Source of the DNA: Gammaproteobacteria bacterium
GTDB taxonomy: Bacteria; Pseudomonadota; Gammaproteobacteria; Pseudomonadales; Pseudohongiellaceae
Length of the DNA: 64,000 nucleotides
Assembly (NCBI GenBank): GCA_024639905.1
Contig: JAHEGE010000002.1
Location: forward strand, 1-64,000
Reading direction: 5' to 3'
A program made the position numbers and the translations under genes. Positions 27,142 through 37,389 of the stretch are shown here, piece by piece (position 1 is the stretch's first letter; each line of letters opens with the position of its first letter). Under the pieces are notes generated by a model. That model made no database searches. It saw only the letters and a program-made list of their open reading frames with translations, and was not told where the DNA came from.

Positions 27142-28358
27142 TGCGTACCGAGCTAAAGCAGGCCGCGACGCTCACCCTATTGGGGTCTACCGGCTCGATA
27201 GGAGAGAGCACGCTTGCGGTGGTGCGCGAGGTCGACAACCTATCCATCTTTGCGCTGTCCGCTAACCGAAATGTCGACAAGCTGCTCGCACAATGCCTCG
27301 AATTTTCGCCACGTTATGCAGTGCTTTGCGATCCGAGTCTTCCCCACGAGCGCCGCGATGAGTTCTCTCGCGCGCTGCATGAGCGAGGCTGTAAGACCGA
27401 GCTCTTGCTAGGGGCTGGGGCGCTAGAAGAGGTCGCCTCGGCTGCCGAAGTCGATATGGTGATGGCAGCAATCGTAGGCGCTGCGGGCTTGGCCTCGACC
27501 CTCGCTGCGGCGAAAGCGGGTAAGCGGCTACTCTTGGCAAACAAAGAGGCGCTAGTCATGACTGGCGATATCTTGCTCGACGCCGCGCGCCAGAGCGGGG
27601 CGACATTGCTCCCCATCGATAGCGAGCATAATGCGATTTTTCAGTGTTTGCCGACAGTCCCCGAGGGTGTGGATTCTTCGCAGCTTACCTTCGTCGAAAA
27701 AATCGTATTAACCGCATCGGGAGGGCCTTTCCTGCGTACGCCGCTCGATCAGTTTGCCGCGATTACACCGGCTCAGGCCTGCGCTCACCCAGTGTGGTCT
27801 ATGGGCGACAAGATTTCGATCGACTCAGCGACTATGATGAATAAGGGGCTCGAGTATATTGAAGCCTGCTACTTGTTCGGATTGCCCAGCGCGAAGGTCG
27901 AGGTGGTCATCCATCCGCAATCGGTGGTGCACTCGATGGTGCATTACGACGACGGCTCGGTCCTCGCGCAGATGGCGAGCCCGGATATGCGCGTGCCTAT
28001 TGCACACTGTCTCGCGTGGCCTCAGCGTATCAAGACTCAGGCTCCGCGCTTAGACCTTACGCAGCAGGCGGCGCTCGAGTTCTACGCCCCCGACATCGAT
28101 CGGTTTCCCTGTTTAGCGCTGGGTATGGAGGCGGCCAAGGTGAGCGGCACCGCGCCGGCTCTACTGAATGCGGCTAACGAGGTCGCGGTAGCCTCCTTCC
28201 TTAGCGGGGCGCTCGACTACCTAGGCATCGCCGCGGTGAATGCGGAGGTGATGGCACAAATGCCTTGTGAAGCGGCGACGAGTCTCGCTATCATTCACGA
28301 AGCGGATGCGCGGGCGAGGGATCTCGCTAGTGCTCTGATTAAAAAGAGAATTCTATGA
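27138..28358 (+). CDS. dxr: 1-deoxy-D-xylulose 5-phosphate reductoisomerase
   Basis: A 406-residue NADPH-dependent enzyme of the MEP pathway that converts DXP to MEP. The dinucleotide-binding LGSTGSIGESTL is at about 13-24, LLANKEALVMTGD is near 135, and the metal site DSEHNAIFQCLP is at about 155-166. Start ATG overlaps the cdsA stop; a second ATG directly follows. IspD and IspF, later enzymes of the same pathway, lie at 47.7-48.9 kb. Confidence 0.97.
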   Translation: MMRTELKQAATLTLLGSTGSIGESTLAVVREVDNLSIFALSANRNVDKLLAQCLEFSPRYAVLCDPSLPHERRDEFSRALHERGCKTELLLGAGALEEVASAAEVDMVMAAIVGAAGLASTLAAAKAGKRLLLANKEALVMTGDILLDAARQSGATLLPIDSEHNAIFQCLPTVPEGVDSSQLTFVEKIVLTASGGPFLRTPLDQFAAITPAQACAHPVWSMGDKISIDSATMMNKGLEYIEACYLFGLPSAKVEVVIHPQSVVHSMVHYDDGSVLAQMASPDMRVPIAHCLAWPQRIKTQAPRLDLTQQAALEFYAPDIDRFPCLALGMEAAKVSGTAPALLNAANEVAVASFLSGALDYLGIAAVNAEVMAQMPCEAATSLAIIHEADARARDLASALIKKRIL

Positions 28359-28395
28359 ATTTTACGAACAAGTGTTCCGTATCTGGGGCCCCTAA

Positions 28396-29790
28396 ATGAT
28401 CGCCGCTTTACTCGACATCGGCACCAATGTGCTCGCGCTGCTCGTTACCCTCGGAATATTGGTCACGGTGCACGAGTTTGGTCACTTTTGGGTAGCGCGG
28501 CGCTGCGGCGTGAAGGTGCTTAAGTTCTCCATAGGCTTTGGCAAGGCGGTGAAAACATGGGTCGGCAAGGACGGGGTCGAGTATGTCATTGCTCCGATCC
28601 CACTCGGCGGCTATGTGCGCATGCTGGGCCAAGAGGACACTTCGCTCGCCGACGTCGATGCAATTCCGGCGGAGGATGCGTCGCGCTCGTTTGCGGCTAA
28701 GTCTGTGTGGCAGCGGATGGCTATTTCCGCCGCGGGGCCGGCGGCCAACTTCCTCCTCGCGATTTTCGTTTTTTGGCTCATAAACGTGTCCTATGGCATC
28801 TCTGGCGTCGCACCGGTCATCAGTTCCGTGGTCGAGGGTTCGGTAGCCGAACGCGCAGGCTTGCGGGCGGGAGACGAAATTACCGCGATCGACGGTGAAC
28901 CCACTCTGATTTGGCAACAGGTCTCGGTGCAGTTGTTAGCGCGCATGGGTGAGACTGGAGCTGTGGCTTTTTCTGTCGAAAATGGCGGCACTGCTCGTGA
29001 ATTGAATGTCCCTATTAGGGGCTGGCTCGCGGACTCGACGCAGCCAAGGCCACTAAGCGACTTAGGCATTACTCAGCTGGATATCCCCGCGATCATCGCC
29101 GGAGTTGTCGAGGGAGGCGCGGCAGAGAGCGGCGGCCTACTCGCCGGGGACCGTATTCTGGCGGTCAATGGTCAGCGCATTCGCGGCTGGAGTCATTGGG
29201 TCGAAATCATCCGTATGAGCCCGGAACTCCTGCTCGAAGTCGAGGTCGAACGAACAGGCAGCCCAGTACGGCTGCAAATCACCCCGCTCGAGGGCATGAG
29301 CGAGGAGGGTGTAGCAATCGGCAGCATCGGTGCCTATGTGCAGCCAATGAGTTACGATGACCTCGTGCCACAAGAGATGCGGCGCGAAGTAAAGTACAAT
29401 GCGCTCAACGCGATAGTGCCGGCGATTACCGAAACCTGGGATAAATCGGTTTTCGTCCTAGTCTCTATCAAGAAAATGATCGTCGGCCTGATTTCTGTGA
29501 AGAATATCAATGGCCCAATAACGATTGCGCAAGTCGCGGGCGAAACGGCGTCCTACGGCCTCAGTGTGTATCTGGGCTTTTTGGCGTTATTGAGTATTTC
29601 GCTGGGGGTGATGAATTTGCTGCCGATACCCGTGTTGGACGGCGGCCACATACTGTACAACCTCATCGAAATTGTTACGCGGCGACCGGTGCCCGATAGG
29701 GTGCAGGCCTTTGGTCTGCAGATCGGACTGCTGTTAATTTCGGGAATTATGATGCTCGCCGTATTTAACGATGTAAACCGATTGCTGTAA
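28396..29790 (+). CDS. rseP: Intramembrane site-2 metalloprotease RseP
   Basis: A 464-residue inner-membrane zinc protease that cuts RseA within the membrane to release sigma-E. The zinc motif HEFGH is at 26-30 in the first membrane segment and the third-ligand motif NLLPIPVLDGGH is near residue 410. Two tandem PDZ domains fill about 125-305 (for example GLRAGDEITAIDG and GLLAGDRILAVNG). It matches E. coli RseP in length and layout. It lies directly upstream of bamA and skp, which encode envelope assembly functions. Confidence 0.96.
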   Translation: MIAALLDIGTNVLALLVTLGILVTVHEFGHFWVARRCGVKVLKFSIGFGKAVKTWVGKDGVEYVIAPIPLGGYVRMLGQEDTSLADVDAIPAEDASRSFAAKSVWQRMAISAAGPAANFLLAIFVFWLINVSYGISGVAPVISSVVEGSVAERAGLRAGDEITAIDGEPTLIWQQVSVQLLARMGETGAVAFSVENGGTARELNVPIRGWLADSTQPRPLSDLGITQLDIPAIIAGVVEGGAAESGGLLAGDRILAVNGQRIRGWSHWVEIIRMSPELLLEVEVERTGSPVRLQITPLEGMSEEGVAIGSIGAYVQPMSYDDLVPQEMRREVKYNALNAIVPAITETWDKSVFVLVSIKKMIVGLISVKNINGPITIAQVAGETASYGLSVYLGFLALLSISLGVMNLLPIPVLDGGHILYNLIEIVTRRPVPDRVQAFGLQIGLLLISGIMMLAVFNDVNRLL

Positions 29791-29881
29791 TCACACAAAG
29801 ACCTCGCGGGTCGACTTCATCGGCCTCAGCAAGGGGCGTTGGCGGCGCTCCTGTCATGAATTATCCGAGAACGCATTACGA

Positions 29882-32557
29882 ATGAAGAAACTGCTTTTTT
29901 GTTTCCTGCTAGCCACGGGCTTGGCCGGCCCACTGCATGCGCAGAATTTCACAATCGCTGACATTATCGTCGACGGTTACCAGCGTATCTCGCCCGGAAT
30001 AATCTACAACCTGCTGCCAGTAGGTATTGGCGATGAGGTGAACGCATTAACTTCCGCCCAGATTATTCGCGAACTCTCTGCCTCCGAATATTTCGACGAA
30101 ATAGAGGTTGCTCGCGAGGGCAACATTCTCGTGATAACTGTGTTCGAACGTCCTTCGGTCGCCGAGATTACAATCGAGGGCAATAGCGTCCTGAAGACCG
30201 AAGACATTATCGAGAATATGGGCACCGCAGATATCGCCGAGGGTCAAATCTTTACTCGGGCCGCGTTAGAGGTTATTCGTCAAGGCATTCAAGACGTGTA
30301 CTCTTCGCGTGGCCGCTACGGCGCCGCGGTTGAAATCGAGGTCGAGGATCTACCGCGTAATCGCGTGAGCATTAAGCTGGATATTAACGAGGGTGAAGAG
30401 TCGCGCATCCGCCATATTAATATCGTAGGCAATGACTCTTACCCTGAAGAGGATTTGTTGCAGCTTTTCGAACTCGGCACAAAACCCTTCTATTTGATCA
30501 TGAGCAAACGCGATCGCTATTCGCGCGAACAGTTCTCGGGAGATTTAGAGCGCCTAGAGTCCTTCTACCTCGATAACGGTTACGTAGAGTTCAATATTGA
30601 TTCCACGCCTATTGCGATTACGCCGGACAAAAAAGAAGTCTATATCACGGTTAATATTACCGAGGGCAAACAGTATGCTGTGCGCAATGTCGAACTTGCT
30701 GGCGATCTCGTCGATGCAGAGGATTTGCTACGCGCAGCCCTGTTCGTGCGCTCAGGTCAGATCTACTCGCAGGGCCTTGTTACCGGCACCGAAGAGATTA
30801 TGGTGCAGTTTCTCGGCAATCTAGGGTATGCCTTCGCAGAGGCGACGGGCGTGCCGGAGATTAACGACGATGAGCAGACGGTAGATGTTACTTTCTTCAT
30901 CGAACCGGGTAAGCGCACGTATGTAAATCGCATCAACTTCGCCGGCAATGTGTCTACCGCAGACGACGTGCTGCGCAGAGAAATGCGCCAGCTTGAGAGC
31001 GCACCAGCCTCGAGCCTGCAGATAGAGCAATCTAAGGTGCGGTTGGAGCGTTTGGGTTATTTCGAGTCAGTAGAGGTCGATACTGTCGAGGTTGCCGGCG
31101 TCGAAGACCAGATCGACATCAACTACGACGTGCTTGAGCAGAATTTTGGCGCTGTCAGCTTCCAGGTAGGCACCGGTGGTGGCGGCAACTTCTTCATCAG
31201 CTCCAGCCTACAAGCGCAAAATTTTCTCGGCACCGGCCGCACGATCGGCGTTGGCATCAACAAGAGTAGATTCCAAGAAGGGCTCAACTTCCAATATTTA
31301 GACCCGTATTTCACTCCCGATGGCGTGAGCCGTGGTTTTAATCTGTTCTATCAGAAGATCGATTCGCCGTTTAACGTCTCGAACTTCAATACTAGCTCTT
31401 ACGGCACCTCAGCGAGTTTCAGCTACCCCTTAAGCGAGATCGAAAGCCTCGGCTTCGACCTCGGTTTTACCCACACCGAGTTGAGTGCAGGTATTGGGTC
31501 TGTGCAAGAGATTATTGCCAGTCCAGTGCCTTACGAGGGCGTCGACAAATACATTATCACTCCCGCTAATGGCAATGCGTTCGATGGACCGGTTGTAGAC
31601 TCGGTTCTAGGCAATGTTGCTGATCTGACTAGCGCACAGCTGCAGGCAAACCCGGAGAAGGGTTTCGTCGATCGCTACGGCGATACATTCGATAACTTCA
31701 CGCTCACCGGTAATTACTTCCGCAATACGCTGAATCGAGGGCAGCTGCCAAATGCAGGTTTCCTCCACAGCCTAGGGCTCGAAGTCACGCTGCCAGGCTC
31801 GGATCTCGAATACGCGCGATTGAGCTACAACGGGCAGTTTTATTGGCCGATCTCTCAGAATAGAGAATGGGTAATTTCATTGCGCACCAATCTTGGCTAC
31901 GGCACCGGATACGGCGATACGGATGAGCTGCCATTTTTTAATAATTTCTTCGCGGGTGGATTGAGCGCGGCAGGCGTGGTGCGTGGGTTCGAGGAAAACA
32001 GTCTCGGGCCAGAGAGTACGCCGGGGGCTCGCTACCTCACACAAGGCGGTATCAGCCTGCTCAAAGACGAAGACGGCAATATCATCAAGGGCGAGGACGG
32101 ATCTGCCGTAGGACTGAGCAATGAGTTCGGCTACAGCACCGTGCCGGTGCTTGATGCCAGTGGCAATCAGGCGGTAGACGCAAATGGTAACCCTGAGGTT
32201 GCTCTTGCCGTGGAAAACTTCTTCCTCGATAGGGATTTCGATAGCTTTGGTGGTAACATATTGGTCGCGACCACCCTAGAGCTTATGTTTCCGCTACCGT
32301 TTATCGACGACAGGAGCAGGGTGAGGTCGGCGTTCTTTATCGATGCCGGAAACGTCTTCTCCTCTAACTGTACTGAGAGAAGGCGGCTGGTGAAGAATTG
32401 CTCTAATTTCGACGTCTCCGAAATCCGTTATTCTGCGGGCGTAAGCGTGACGTACTTGTCACCGTTCGGACCACTGACGTTCTATGTGGCTCAACCGTTT
32501 GGTAAGAATGGCGACGATACGAAGACTTTCGACTTTACTGTAGGCCAAGGCTTCTAG
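29882..32557 (+). CDS. bamA: Outer membrane protein assembly factor BamA
   Basis: An 891-residue outer-membrane protein that inserts beta-barrel proteins. A signal peptide cleaved after LHA (residue 20) is followed by five POTRA domains to about residue 420, then a 16-strand barrel ending in Phe (GQGF). The conserved VRGF of loop 6 is at 700-703. The protein is about 80 residues longer than E. coli BamA. The extra length lies mainly in two loops: about 535-603, and about 705-788 after VRGF, the latter rich in Asp/Gly. A Cys830-Cys840 pair could form a disulfide. rseP is upstream and skp downstream, as is standard. Confidence 0.97.
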   Translation: MKKLLFCFLLATGLAGPLHAQNFTIADIIVDGYQRISPGIIYNLLPVGIGDEVNALTSAQIIRELSASEYFDEIEVAREGNILVITVFERPSVAEITIEGNSVLKTEDIIENMGTADIAEGQIFTRAALEVIRQGIQDVYSSRGRYGAAVEIEVEDLPRNRVSIKLDINEGEESRIRHINIVGNDSYPEEDLLQLFELGTKPFYLIMSKRDRYSREQFSGDLERLESFYLDNGYVEFNIDSTPIAITPDKKEVYITVNITEGKQYAVRNVELAGDLVDAEDLLRAALFVRSGQIYSQGLVTGTEEIMVQFLGNLGYAFAEATGVPEINDDEQTVDVTFFIEPGKRTYVNRINFAGNVSTADDVLRREMRQLESAPASSLQIEQSKVRLERLGYFESVEVDTVEVAGVEDQIDINYDVLEQNFGAVSFQVGTGGGGNFFISSSLQAQNFLGTGRTIGVGINKSRFQEGLNFQYLDPYFTPDGVSRGFNLFYQKIDSPFNVSNFNTSSYGTSASFSYPLSEIESLGFDLGFTHTELSAGIGSVQEIIASPVPYEGVDKYIITPANGNAFDGPVVDSVLGNVADLTSAQLQANPEKGFVDRYGDTFDNFTLTGNYFRNTLNRGQLPNAGFLHSLGLEVTLPGSDLEYARLSYNGQFYWPISQNREWVISLRTNLGYGTGYGDTDELPFFNNFFAGGLSAAGVVRGFEENSLGPESTPGARYLTQGGISLLKDEDGNIIKGEDGSAVGLSNEFGYSTVPVLDASGNQAVDANGNPEVALAVENFFLDRDFDSFGGNILVATTLELMFPLPFIDDRSRVRSAFFIDAGNVFSSNCTERRRLVKNCSNFDVSEIRYSAGVSVTYLSPFGPLTFYVAQPFGKNGDDTKTFDFTVGQGF

Positions 32558-32635
32558 TCGAAATTGAAAGGCATTAAACGAGGCGATCAATAGGTTAGCC
32601 TCATCTATTATATTGGTAGGATTTGGAGAATATAC

Positions 32636-33157
32636 GTGAAGACATTGAAGACCCTCGTCGCCGGACTGTGCCTGTTAGCCGCCTCTCAAGGTGCGTTCGC
32701 GCAAGACACGAAGATCGGCGTGCTGAATGCACTGCAGGCGCTGTTTAATTCTGATGCAGCTCGAGTTGTGCAAGAAGAACTCGAGCAAGAATTCAGTGCC
32801 GACGAGACTCGCGCACAAGAGCTCTCAACTCAGCTGCAAGACCTGCAGGCTAAGTTTCAGCAGGACGAAGCGGTGATGACGCAAGACGAGATTCGTCGCA
32901 TGAATTCGAATGCGCAAGACCTGCAGGTGCAGTTGCAGCTGATTCAAGAGCGTGTGCAGAAAGCCCTTCAAGAGAAGAACCAGCAGTTCTTGCAGAGCAT
33001 GCAAGCCGAACTCGCAACGGCGGTGTCTGACGTAGTAGCTGAAGGCGGCTACGATCTGATACTTAACGTGGACAGCGCCCCATACTTTGCGCCAGTCTTA
33101 GATATTACGGCCAAAGTAACGGCTAAGCTTAATCAAAATACTCAAGCCGCCAACTAG
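32636..33157 (+). CDS. skp: Periplasmic chaperone Skp/OmpH
   Basis: A 173-residue periplasmic chaperone that shields unfolded outer-membrane proteins on the way to BamA. A signal peptide ends at GAFA-Q (about residue 22). The middle (about 50-120) is a glutamine-rich coiled coil that forms the trimeric tentacles, and the C-terminal beta strand (GGYDLILNVD) completes the body. Start GTG follows GGAGA at suitable distance. It lies between bamA and lpxD as in most gammaproteobacteria. Confidence 0.93.
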   Translation: MKTLKTLVAGLCLLAASQGAFAQDTKIGVLNALQALFNSDAARVVQEELEQEFSADETRAQELSTQLQDLQAKFQQDEAVMTQDEIRRMNSNAQDLQVQLQLIQERVQKALQEKNQQFLQSMQAELATAVSDVVAEGGYDLILNVDSAPYFAPVLDITAKVTAKLNQNTQAAN

Positions 33158-33252
33158 CGCTAGCTTACCGCTCGGCTAGCTCTGGCGAGGCGCGATTGCG
33201 CCGCGCCGCTGGGTTAGCCATCGAGCTCTCCATTCTCTCGAGGTATCAGGCC

Positions 33253-34278
33253 GTGTCGCAGTCGAATCGCTACACCCTTGGCGAACTAGCCGGCCTCCTC
33301 GACGTCACGCTGGAAGGGGACGCTGACTGTCTCGTCACCGGACTCGCTACCTTGAGCGAGGCGGGGGAGGGGCAGATCAGCTTCCTAAGCAATCCAGCCT
33401 ACACCCAACAGCTCAAGAGCTGCAAAGCGAGCGCTGTCATTCTCACTGAGAAGGCAGGTGCCGCCTTTGCAGGCAATCGTCTGATCTCCACCAATCCCTA
33501 TGTGACGTTCGCACGGGCAACCCAGCTCTTCGATTCGACCGCCGATCACGCCGCCGGCATCCACCCCACAGCCTTCATCGCTGCGTCTGCCCGCGTTGCG
33601 GCAGACGTGTCTATTGGGCCTCATGCTGTTGTTGAAGACGACGCCGTTATTGGCGCTGGCTGTCGGTTGGCGGCGGGCGTTGTCATCGGGCGCGGCAGTC
33701 AATTAGGCGAAGGCGTGAGGCTTTACCCCAATGTCGTGCTTTACCATAGCGTTAGCCTTGGCGATCGCGTTGTCGTGCACAGTGGCAGTGTTATTGGCGC
33801 CGACGGTTTTGGATTCGCCTTCGACGGAGAAAAGTCGATTAAGATCGTTCAACTCGGAGGCGTGCGCATCGGCAACGATGTCGAGATCGGTGCGGCCACA
33901 ACGATCGACCGCGGGGCGCTGCAAGATACGGTTATTGGCGACGGCGTGAAGATCGATAATCAGGTGCAGATCGGCCACAACTGTGTCATCGGTAATCACA
34001 CGATCATCTGCGGCTGTGCCGCTCTGGCGGGCAGCGTCACCGTAGGCGAGTACTGCATCTTTGGCGGCGGTTCCGGTGCGGTTGGCCATATCACGGTGGC
34101 AGACCGCGTGCAGGTCAGCGCTATGGCGTTGCTTCACAAGTCGGTTACCGAGGCGGGCATGGTCTCTTCGGGTACTCTGGCTGCACCCACGGCAGAATGG
34201 AAGCGCAACGCGCTGCGTTTTCAACAGCTCGACAGCCTAACAAAAAGACTTAAAGACCTAGAGCGCAAGGTCGATTAA
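33253..34278 (+). CDS. lpxD: UDP-3-O-acylglucosamine N-acyltransferase
   Basis: A 341-residue acyltransferase of the lipid A pathway that adds the second 3-hydroxyacyl chain to UDP-GlcN. An N-terminal uridine-binding domain (TLGELAGLLDVTLEGD) precedes a left-handed beta-helix of hexapeptide repeats. The catalytic histidine is about residue 242 in QIGHNCVIG. The GTG at 33253 gives exactly the E. coli length; a TTG 19 codons earlier would add an unconserved stretch. fabZ follows after 34 bp. Confidence 0.94.
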   Translation: MSQSNRYTLGELAGLLDVTLEGDADCLVTGLATLSEAGEGQISFLSNPAYTQQLKSCKASAVILTEKAGAAFAGNRLISTNPYVTFARATQLFDSTADHAAGIHPTAFIAASARVAADVSIGPHAVVEDDAVIGAGCRLAAGVVIGRGSQLGEGVRLYPNVVLYHSVSLGDRVVVHSGSVIGADGFGFAFDGEKSIKIVQLGGVRIGNDVEIGAATTIDRGALQDTVIGDGVKIDNQVQIGHNCVIGNHTIICGCAALAGSVTVGEYCIFGGGSGAVGHITVADRVQVSAMALLHKSVTEAGMVSSGTLAAPTAEWKRNALRFQQLDSLTKRLKDLERKVD

Positions 34279-34312
34279 CTTCATCACTTTGTACTAAGAA
34301 AAAGAGAGCCTT

Positions 34313-34762
34313 ATGCTGCTAGATATTAATGAGATTAAGGACTATCTCCCCCAGCGTTATCCGTTCCTGCTAGTCGATCGGGTTGTGGAGATGGAGTTAG
34401 GTAAGTGGATCATTGCGTACAAGAACGTAACGAACAACGAGCCCTTCTTCGAAGGTCATTTCCCTGATAATCCCATCATGCCGGGCGTGTTAATTATCGA
34501 AGCGCTCGCACAGGCTGCAGGCATCCTTGGTTTTAAGACGCAAGAGAAGAAGCCCGCCGATGGGTTTCTTTACTATTTTGTCGGTGCCGATGATGTCCGT
34601 CTGCGTCGGCCCGTAGTCCCGGGCGATCAGTTAACGCTCCGAGCCGATGTGATTACTAATCGTCGTGGCATCTATAAGTTTACGGGTACCGCTTCTGTCG
34701 GCGACGAGCTCGTCGCGTCGATGACCATCATGTGCGCCGAGAGGAAAGTGAATGTCGATTGA
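34313..34762 (+). CDS. fabZ: (3R)-hydroxyacyl-[ACP] dehydratase FabZ
   Basis: A 149-residue hot-dog-fold enzyme that dehydrates 3-hydroxyacyl-ACP in fatty acid elongation and so competes with LpxA/LpxD for their acyl donor. Catalytic His49 is in [10 protein letters not shown] and Glu63 in LIIEALAQ. It overlaps lpxA by 11 bp. The lpxD-fabZ-lpxA-lpxB grouping is conserved across Proteobacteria. Confidence 0.97.
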   Translation: MLLDINEIKDYLPQRYPFLLVDRVVEMELGKWIIAYKNVTNNEPFFEGHFPDNPIMPGVLIIEALAQAAGILGFKTQEKKPADGFLYYFVGADDVRLRRPVVPGDQLTLRADVITNRRGIYKFTGTASVGDELVASMTIMCAERKVNVD

Positions 34763-35525
34763 TTCGAGCTCGCGAATCGATCCGAGCGCAACTATCGCCA
34801 AAGGCGTCACGATTGGTCCTTGGTGCATCATTGGTCCTCACGTCACTATCGGCGCGGGCACCGTGGTCGAATCCCACGTTGTGATTCGCAGCCATACGCG
34901 TATCGGTGAGAACAATCGATTCTTCCAATTCTCCTCCATCGGCGAAGACCCTTCCGATAAAAAATTTGAAGGTGAAGAGGTTTGGCTCGAGATCGGCGAT
35001 CGCAATGTTTTTCGTGAGGGTGTGACGTTACATCGAGGTACTGCGGTCGGCGGTGGCGTGACCAGAATCGGCAGCGACAATCTGCTCATGCCCTACGTGC
35101 ATATTGCCCATGATTGCATCGTCGGCGATAACACTGTGTTCGCAAATAACGCCGGTATTTCGGGTCATGTAGAAGTGGCCGATTGGGCAATATTAGGTGG
35201 CTATGCGGGCGTGAATCAGTTCATAAAGATTGGCGCTCACGCGATGATCGGCGGTGTAACACACATCAATCAAGACGTGCCGGCTTATATGCTAGTGAGC
35301 GGGCAGCCCGCCGCCGTGCGCAGTATTAATAGCGTAGGCTTAGAGCGGCGCGGATTCAGCGCGGACGCCATCAAGCACCTGCGTACCGCGTTTAAAATAC
35401 TCTACAAGCGCGGCCTCACGCTCTCTGACGCCGTAGAGCAGCTGAGGGCGCTGGCAGAGACCTGTCCAGAGGTACTCTTGCTCATCGCGTCGGTCGAGTC
35501 CGCGACGAAGGGAATTCAGCGCTAG
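34752..35525 (+). CDS. lpxA: UDP-N-acetylglucosamine acyltransferase LpxA
   Basis: A 257-residue trimeric enzyme that catalyses the first step of lipid A synthesis, 3-O-acylation of UDP-GlcNAc. It opens with hexapeptide-repeat beta-helix coils ([20 protein letters not shown]). The catalytic histidine is about residue 120 in [11 protein letters not shown]. The C-terminal helical domain ([18 protein letters not shown]) is typical. Start ATG lies within the end of fabZ, indicating coupling; lpxB follows after 15 bp. Confidence 0.97.
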   Translation: MSIDSSSRIDPSATIAKGVTIGPWCIIGPHVTIGAGTVVESHVVIRSHTRIGENNRFFQFSSIGEDPSDKKFEGEEVWLEIGDRNVFREGVTLHRGTAVGGGVTRIGSDNLLMPYVHIAHDCIVGDNTVFANNAGISGHVEVADWAILGGYAGVNQFIKIGAHAMIGGVTHINQDVPAYMLVSGQPAAVRSINSVGLERRGFSADAIKHLRTAFKILYKRGLTLSDAVEQLRALAETCPEVLLLIASVESATKGIQR

Positions 35526-35540
35526 CTCAACGGGGGCGCC

Positions 35541-36701
35541 ATGCCTAAATGTTTCGGCATCGTAGCGGGTGAAAAATCCGGCGATATTCTTGGTGCGAGT
35601 TTGATGCGCGCGCTCAAAATACGCTATCCAGACGCGCAATTCGTCGGGGTTGGCGGCCCTGAGATGCTCGCATTAGGCTGTGAGTCGATTACCACGATGG
35701 ACAGGCTTGCCGTAATGGGCTTCGTCGAGCCCTTAGGGCGCTTGCCCGAACTGTTCAGGCTTAAGCGGGCGCTGCGTGAGCTCTTGTTGGCGCGCAGCGT
35801 AGATGCCTTTATCGGCATCGATTCCCCTGATTTCAACTTGCGCCTAGAAAGCGAGCTGCGCTCACTTGGCATTAAAACTGTCCACTATGTCAGTCCGAGT
35901 GTGTGGGCCTATCGACGGAAGCGCATCTTCAAGATCGCCGCCGCGGTCGATCTTATGCTGACTCTGTTTCCCTTCGAGGTGGACATCTATCGGGAGCATT
36001 CGGTGCCCGTGCGCTGTGTTGGCCATCCGCTTGCTGACCAACTGGTCCCCGCAGATGCCGCGGCCAAGGTCGCAGCTCGTGAGCGCTTTGGTATCGCGCA
36101 GGACGTCAATGTCGTTGCCCTGATGCCAGGCAGTCGTGGAGGCGAAATTTCACGTCTCGGACCGGTGTTTTTGGCTAGCGCTATCGCGGCGCTGGAAGAC
36201 GACGCGTCCCTCAGATTCTTGATTCCCGCCAGCGGGGCTGAATCGCGCGCACGCATCGAGTCGCTGCTGCGTGGCGCGGGTTTGGTTTCGGGCGACCCCT
36301 TCTTACTCGTCGACGATTCCCATGCAGCGATGACTGCTGCCGACCTCGTCGTGCTTGCCTCCGGCACGGCAACGCTTGAGGCGCTCCTTCTTCGCAGGCC
36401 AATGATCGTTGGTTACAAACTCGCGGCGCTCACACATTTTATCGCCTCGCGGCTGGTCAGTATTCCCTATGTCGCGCTGCCGAACCTCCTTGCGCGCGAA
36501 GGCCTGGTACCCGAATTACTGCAGGATGAATTAACCGAAGAGCATCTGCTCGCTGAGATGCAGGCTTTTTTTGCAGGGGAGCGTGAGACTTCGGGTCTGC
36601 TCGAGCGTTTCGAGTCGATTCATCAGTCGCTGAAGCTCGATGCCTCGAGACAAGCGGCAGAGGCGATTGCGCTTCTCATTGAACGCGGCACTTTGGAATG
36701 A
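35541..36701 (+). CDS. lpxB: Lipid-A-disaccharide synthase
   Basis: A 386-residue GT19 glycosyltransferase that joins lipid X with UDP-2,3-diacylglucosamine. The N terminus [18 protein letters not shown] and the [15 protein letters not shown] stretch (about 114-128) are family signatures. [10 protein letters not shown] and [11 protein letters not shown] lie in the second Rossmann-like half. It overlaps rnhB by 4 bp (ATGA), continuing the coupled chain lpxD-fabZ-lpxA-lpxB-rnhB. Confidence 0.96.
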   Translation: MPKCFGIVAGEKSGDILGASLMRALKIRYPDAQFVGVGGPEMLALGCESITTMDRLAVMGFVEPLGRLPELFRLKRALRELLLARSVDAFIGIDSPDFNLRLESELRSLGIKTVHYVSPSVWAYRRKRIFKIAAAVDLMLTLFPFEVDIYREHSVPVRCVGHPLADQLVPADAAAKVAARERFGIAQDVNVVALMPGSRGGEISRLGPVFLASAIAALEDDASLRFLIPASGAESRARIESLLRGAGLVSGDPFLLVDDSHAAMTAADLVVLASGTATLEALLLRRPMIVGYKLAALTHFIASRLVSIPYVALPNLLAREGLVPELLQDELTEEHLLAEMQAFFAGERETSGLLERFESIHQSLKLDASRQAAEAIALLIERGTLE

Positions 36702-37342
36702 GCAAGGGTGCACAAGGCGAGTATAGGGCGGATTTGGCAGAGCAAGAGCCCTGGCAAAGCGTGCCGACGCAGGGCCGACTGATCGCGGGCTGTGATGAGG
36801 CAGGACGGGGACCACTAGCCGGGAATGTCGTCGCAGCGGCAGTGATACTGGACCCAAATCACCCGATTCACGGCCTTAATGATTCTAAGAAGCTCAGCGA
36901 GAAAGCGCGTGAGCGCCTCTTTGATCAGATCCAAAACGAGGCGCTCGCGGTGAGTGTCGGGCGCGCCTCGCCCGCGGAGATCGATGACATCAATATCCTG
37001 CAGGCGAGTTTGCTCGCTATGCGGCGTGCTGTAGGAGGTCTGTCGCTTGTGCCGCACTTCGTCTTCGTCGACGGCAATCGGCTCCCGACTTGGAATGTGG
37101 AAAGCCTGGCGGTAGTGAAGGGAGACGGCAAGATCGCTTGTGTTTCGGCTGCCTCGATTGTGGCGAAGGTAGTGCGAGACCGTGAATTACTTGAACTCGA
37201 TGCGCGCTACCCAGGATACGGTTTTGCTCAGCATAAGGGCTATCCCACCGCTGCACATCTGGACGCTTTGGCGCGTCTGGGAGCGAGCGCGGTGCATCGG
37301 CAAAGTTTTGCTCCGGTGGCGCGAGCCCGCCCGCCGCGCTAA
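36698..37342 (+). CDS. rnhB: Ribonuclease HII
   Basis: A 214-residue endonuclease that nicks RNA in RNA-DNA hybrids and starts removal of misincorporated ribonucleotides. The active-site motif [13 protein letters not shown] is at about 29-41. The other acidic residues are in [11 protein letters not shown] and in [12 protein letters not shown]. There is a roughly 20-residue N-terminal extension before the conserved core. It lies between lpxB and dnaE, its usual place. Confidence 0.95.
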   Translation: MSKGAQGEYRADLAEQEPWQSVPTQGRLIAGCDEAGRGPLAGNVVAAAVILDPNHPIHGLNDSKKLSEKARERLFDQIQNEALAVSVGRASPAEIDDINILQASLLAMRRAVGGLSLVPHFVFVDGNRLPTWNVESLAVVKGDGKIACVSAASIVAKVVRDRELLELDARYPGYGFAQHKGYPTAAHLDALARLGASAVHRQSFAPVARARPPR

Positions 37343-37389
37343 ACTCCTAACAGTGCACCCCGCGCCGTATTGAGAGATTTCCTGCAACG

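Noticed and set aside
33196-33252. TTG start for lpxD 19 codons upstream
   Set aside because: The GTG at 33253 gives the standard 341-residue protein; the extension is not conserved.
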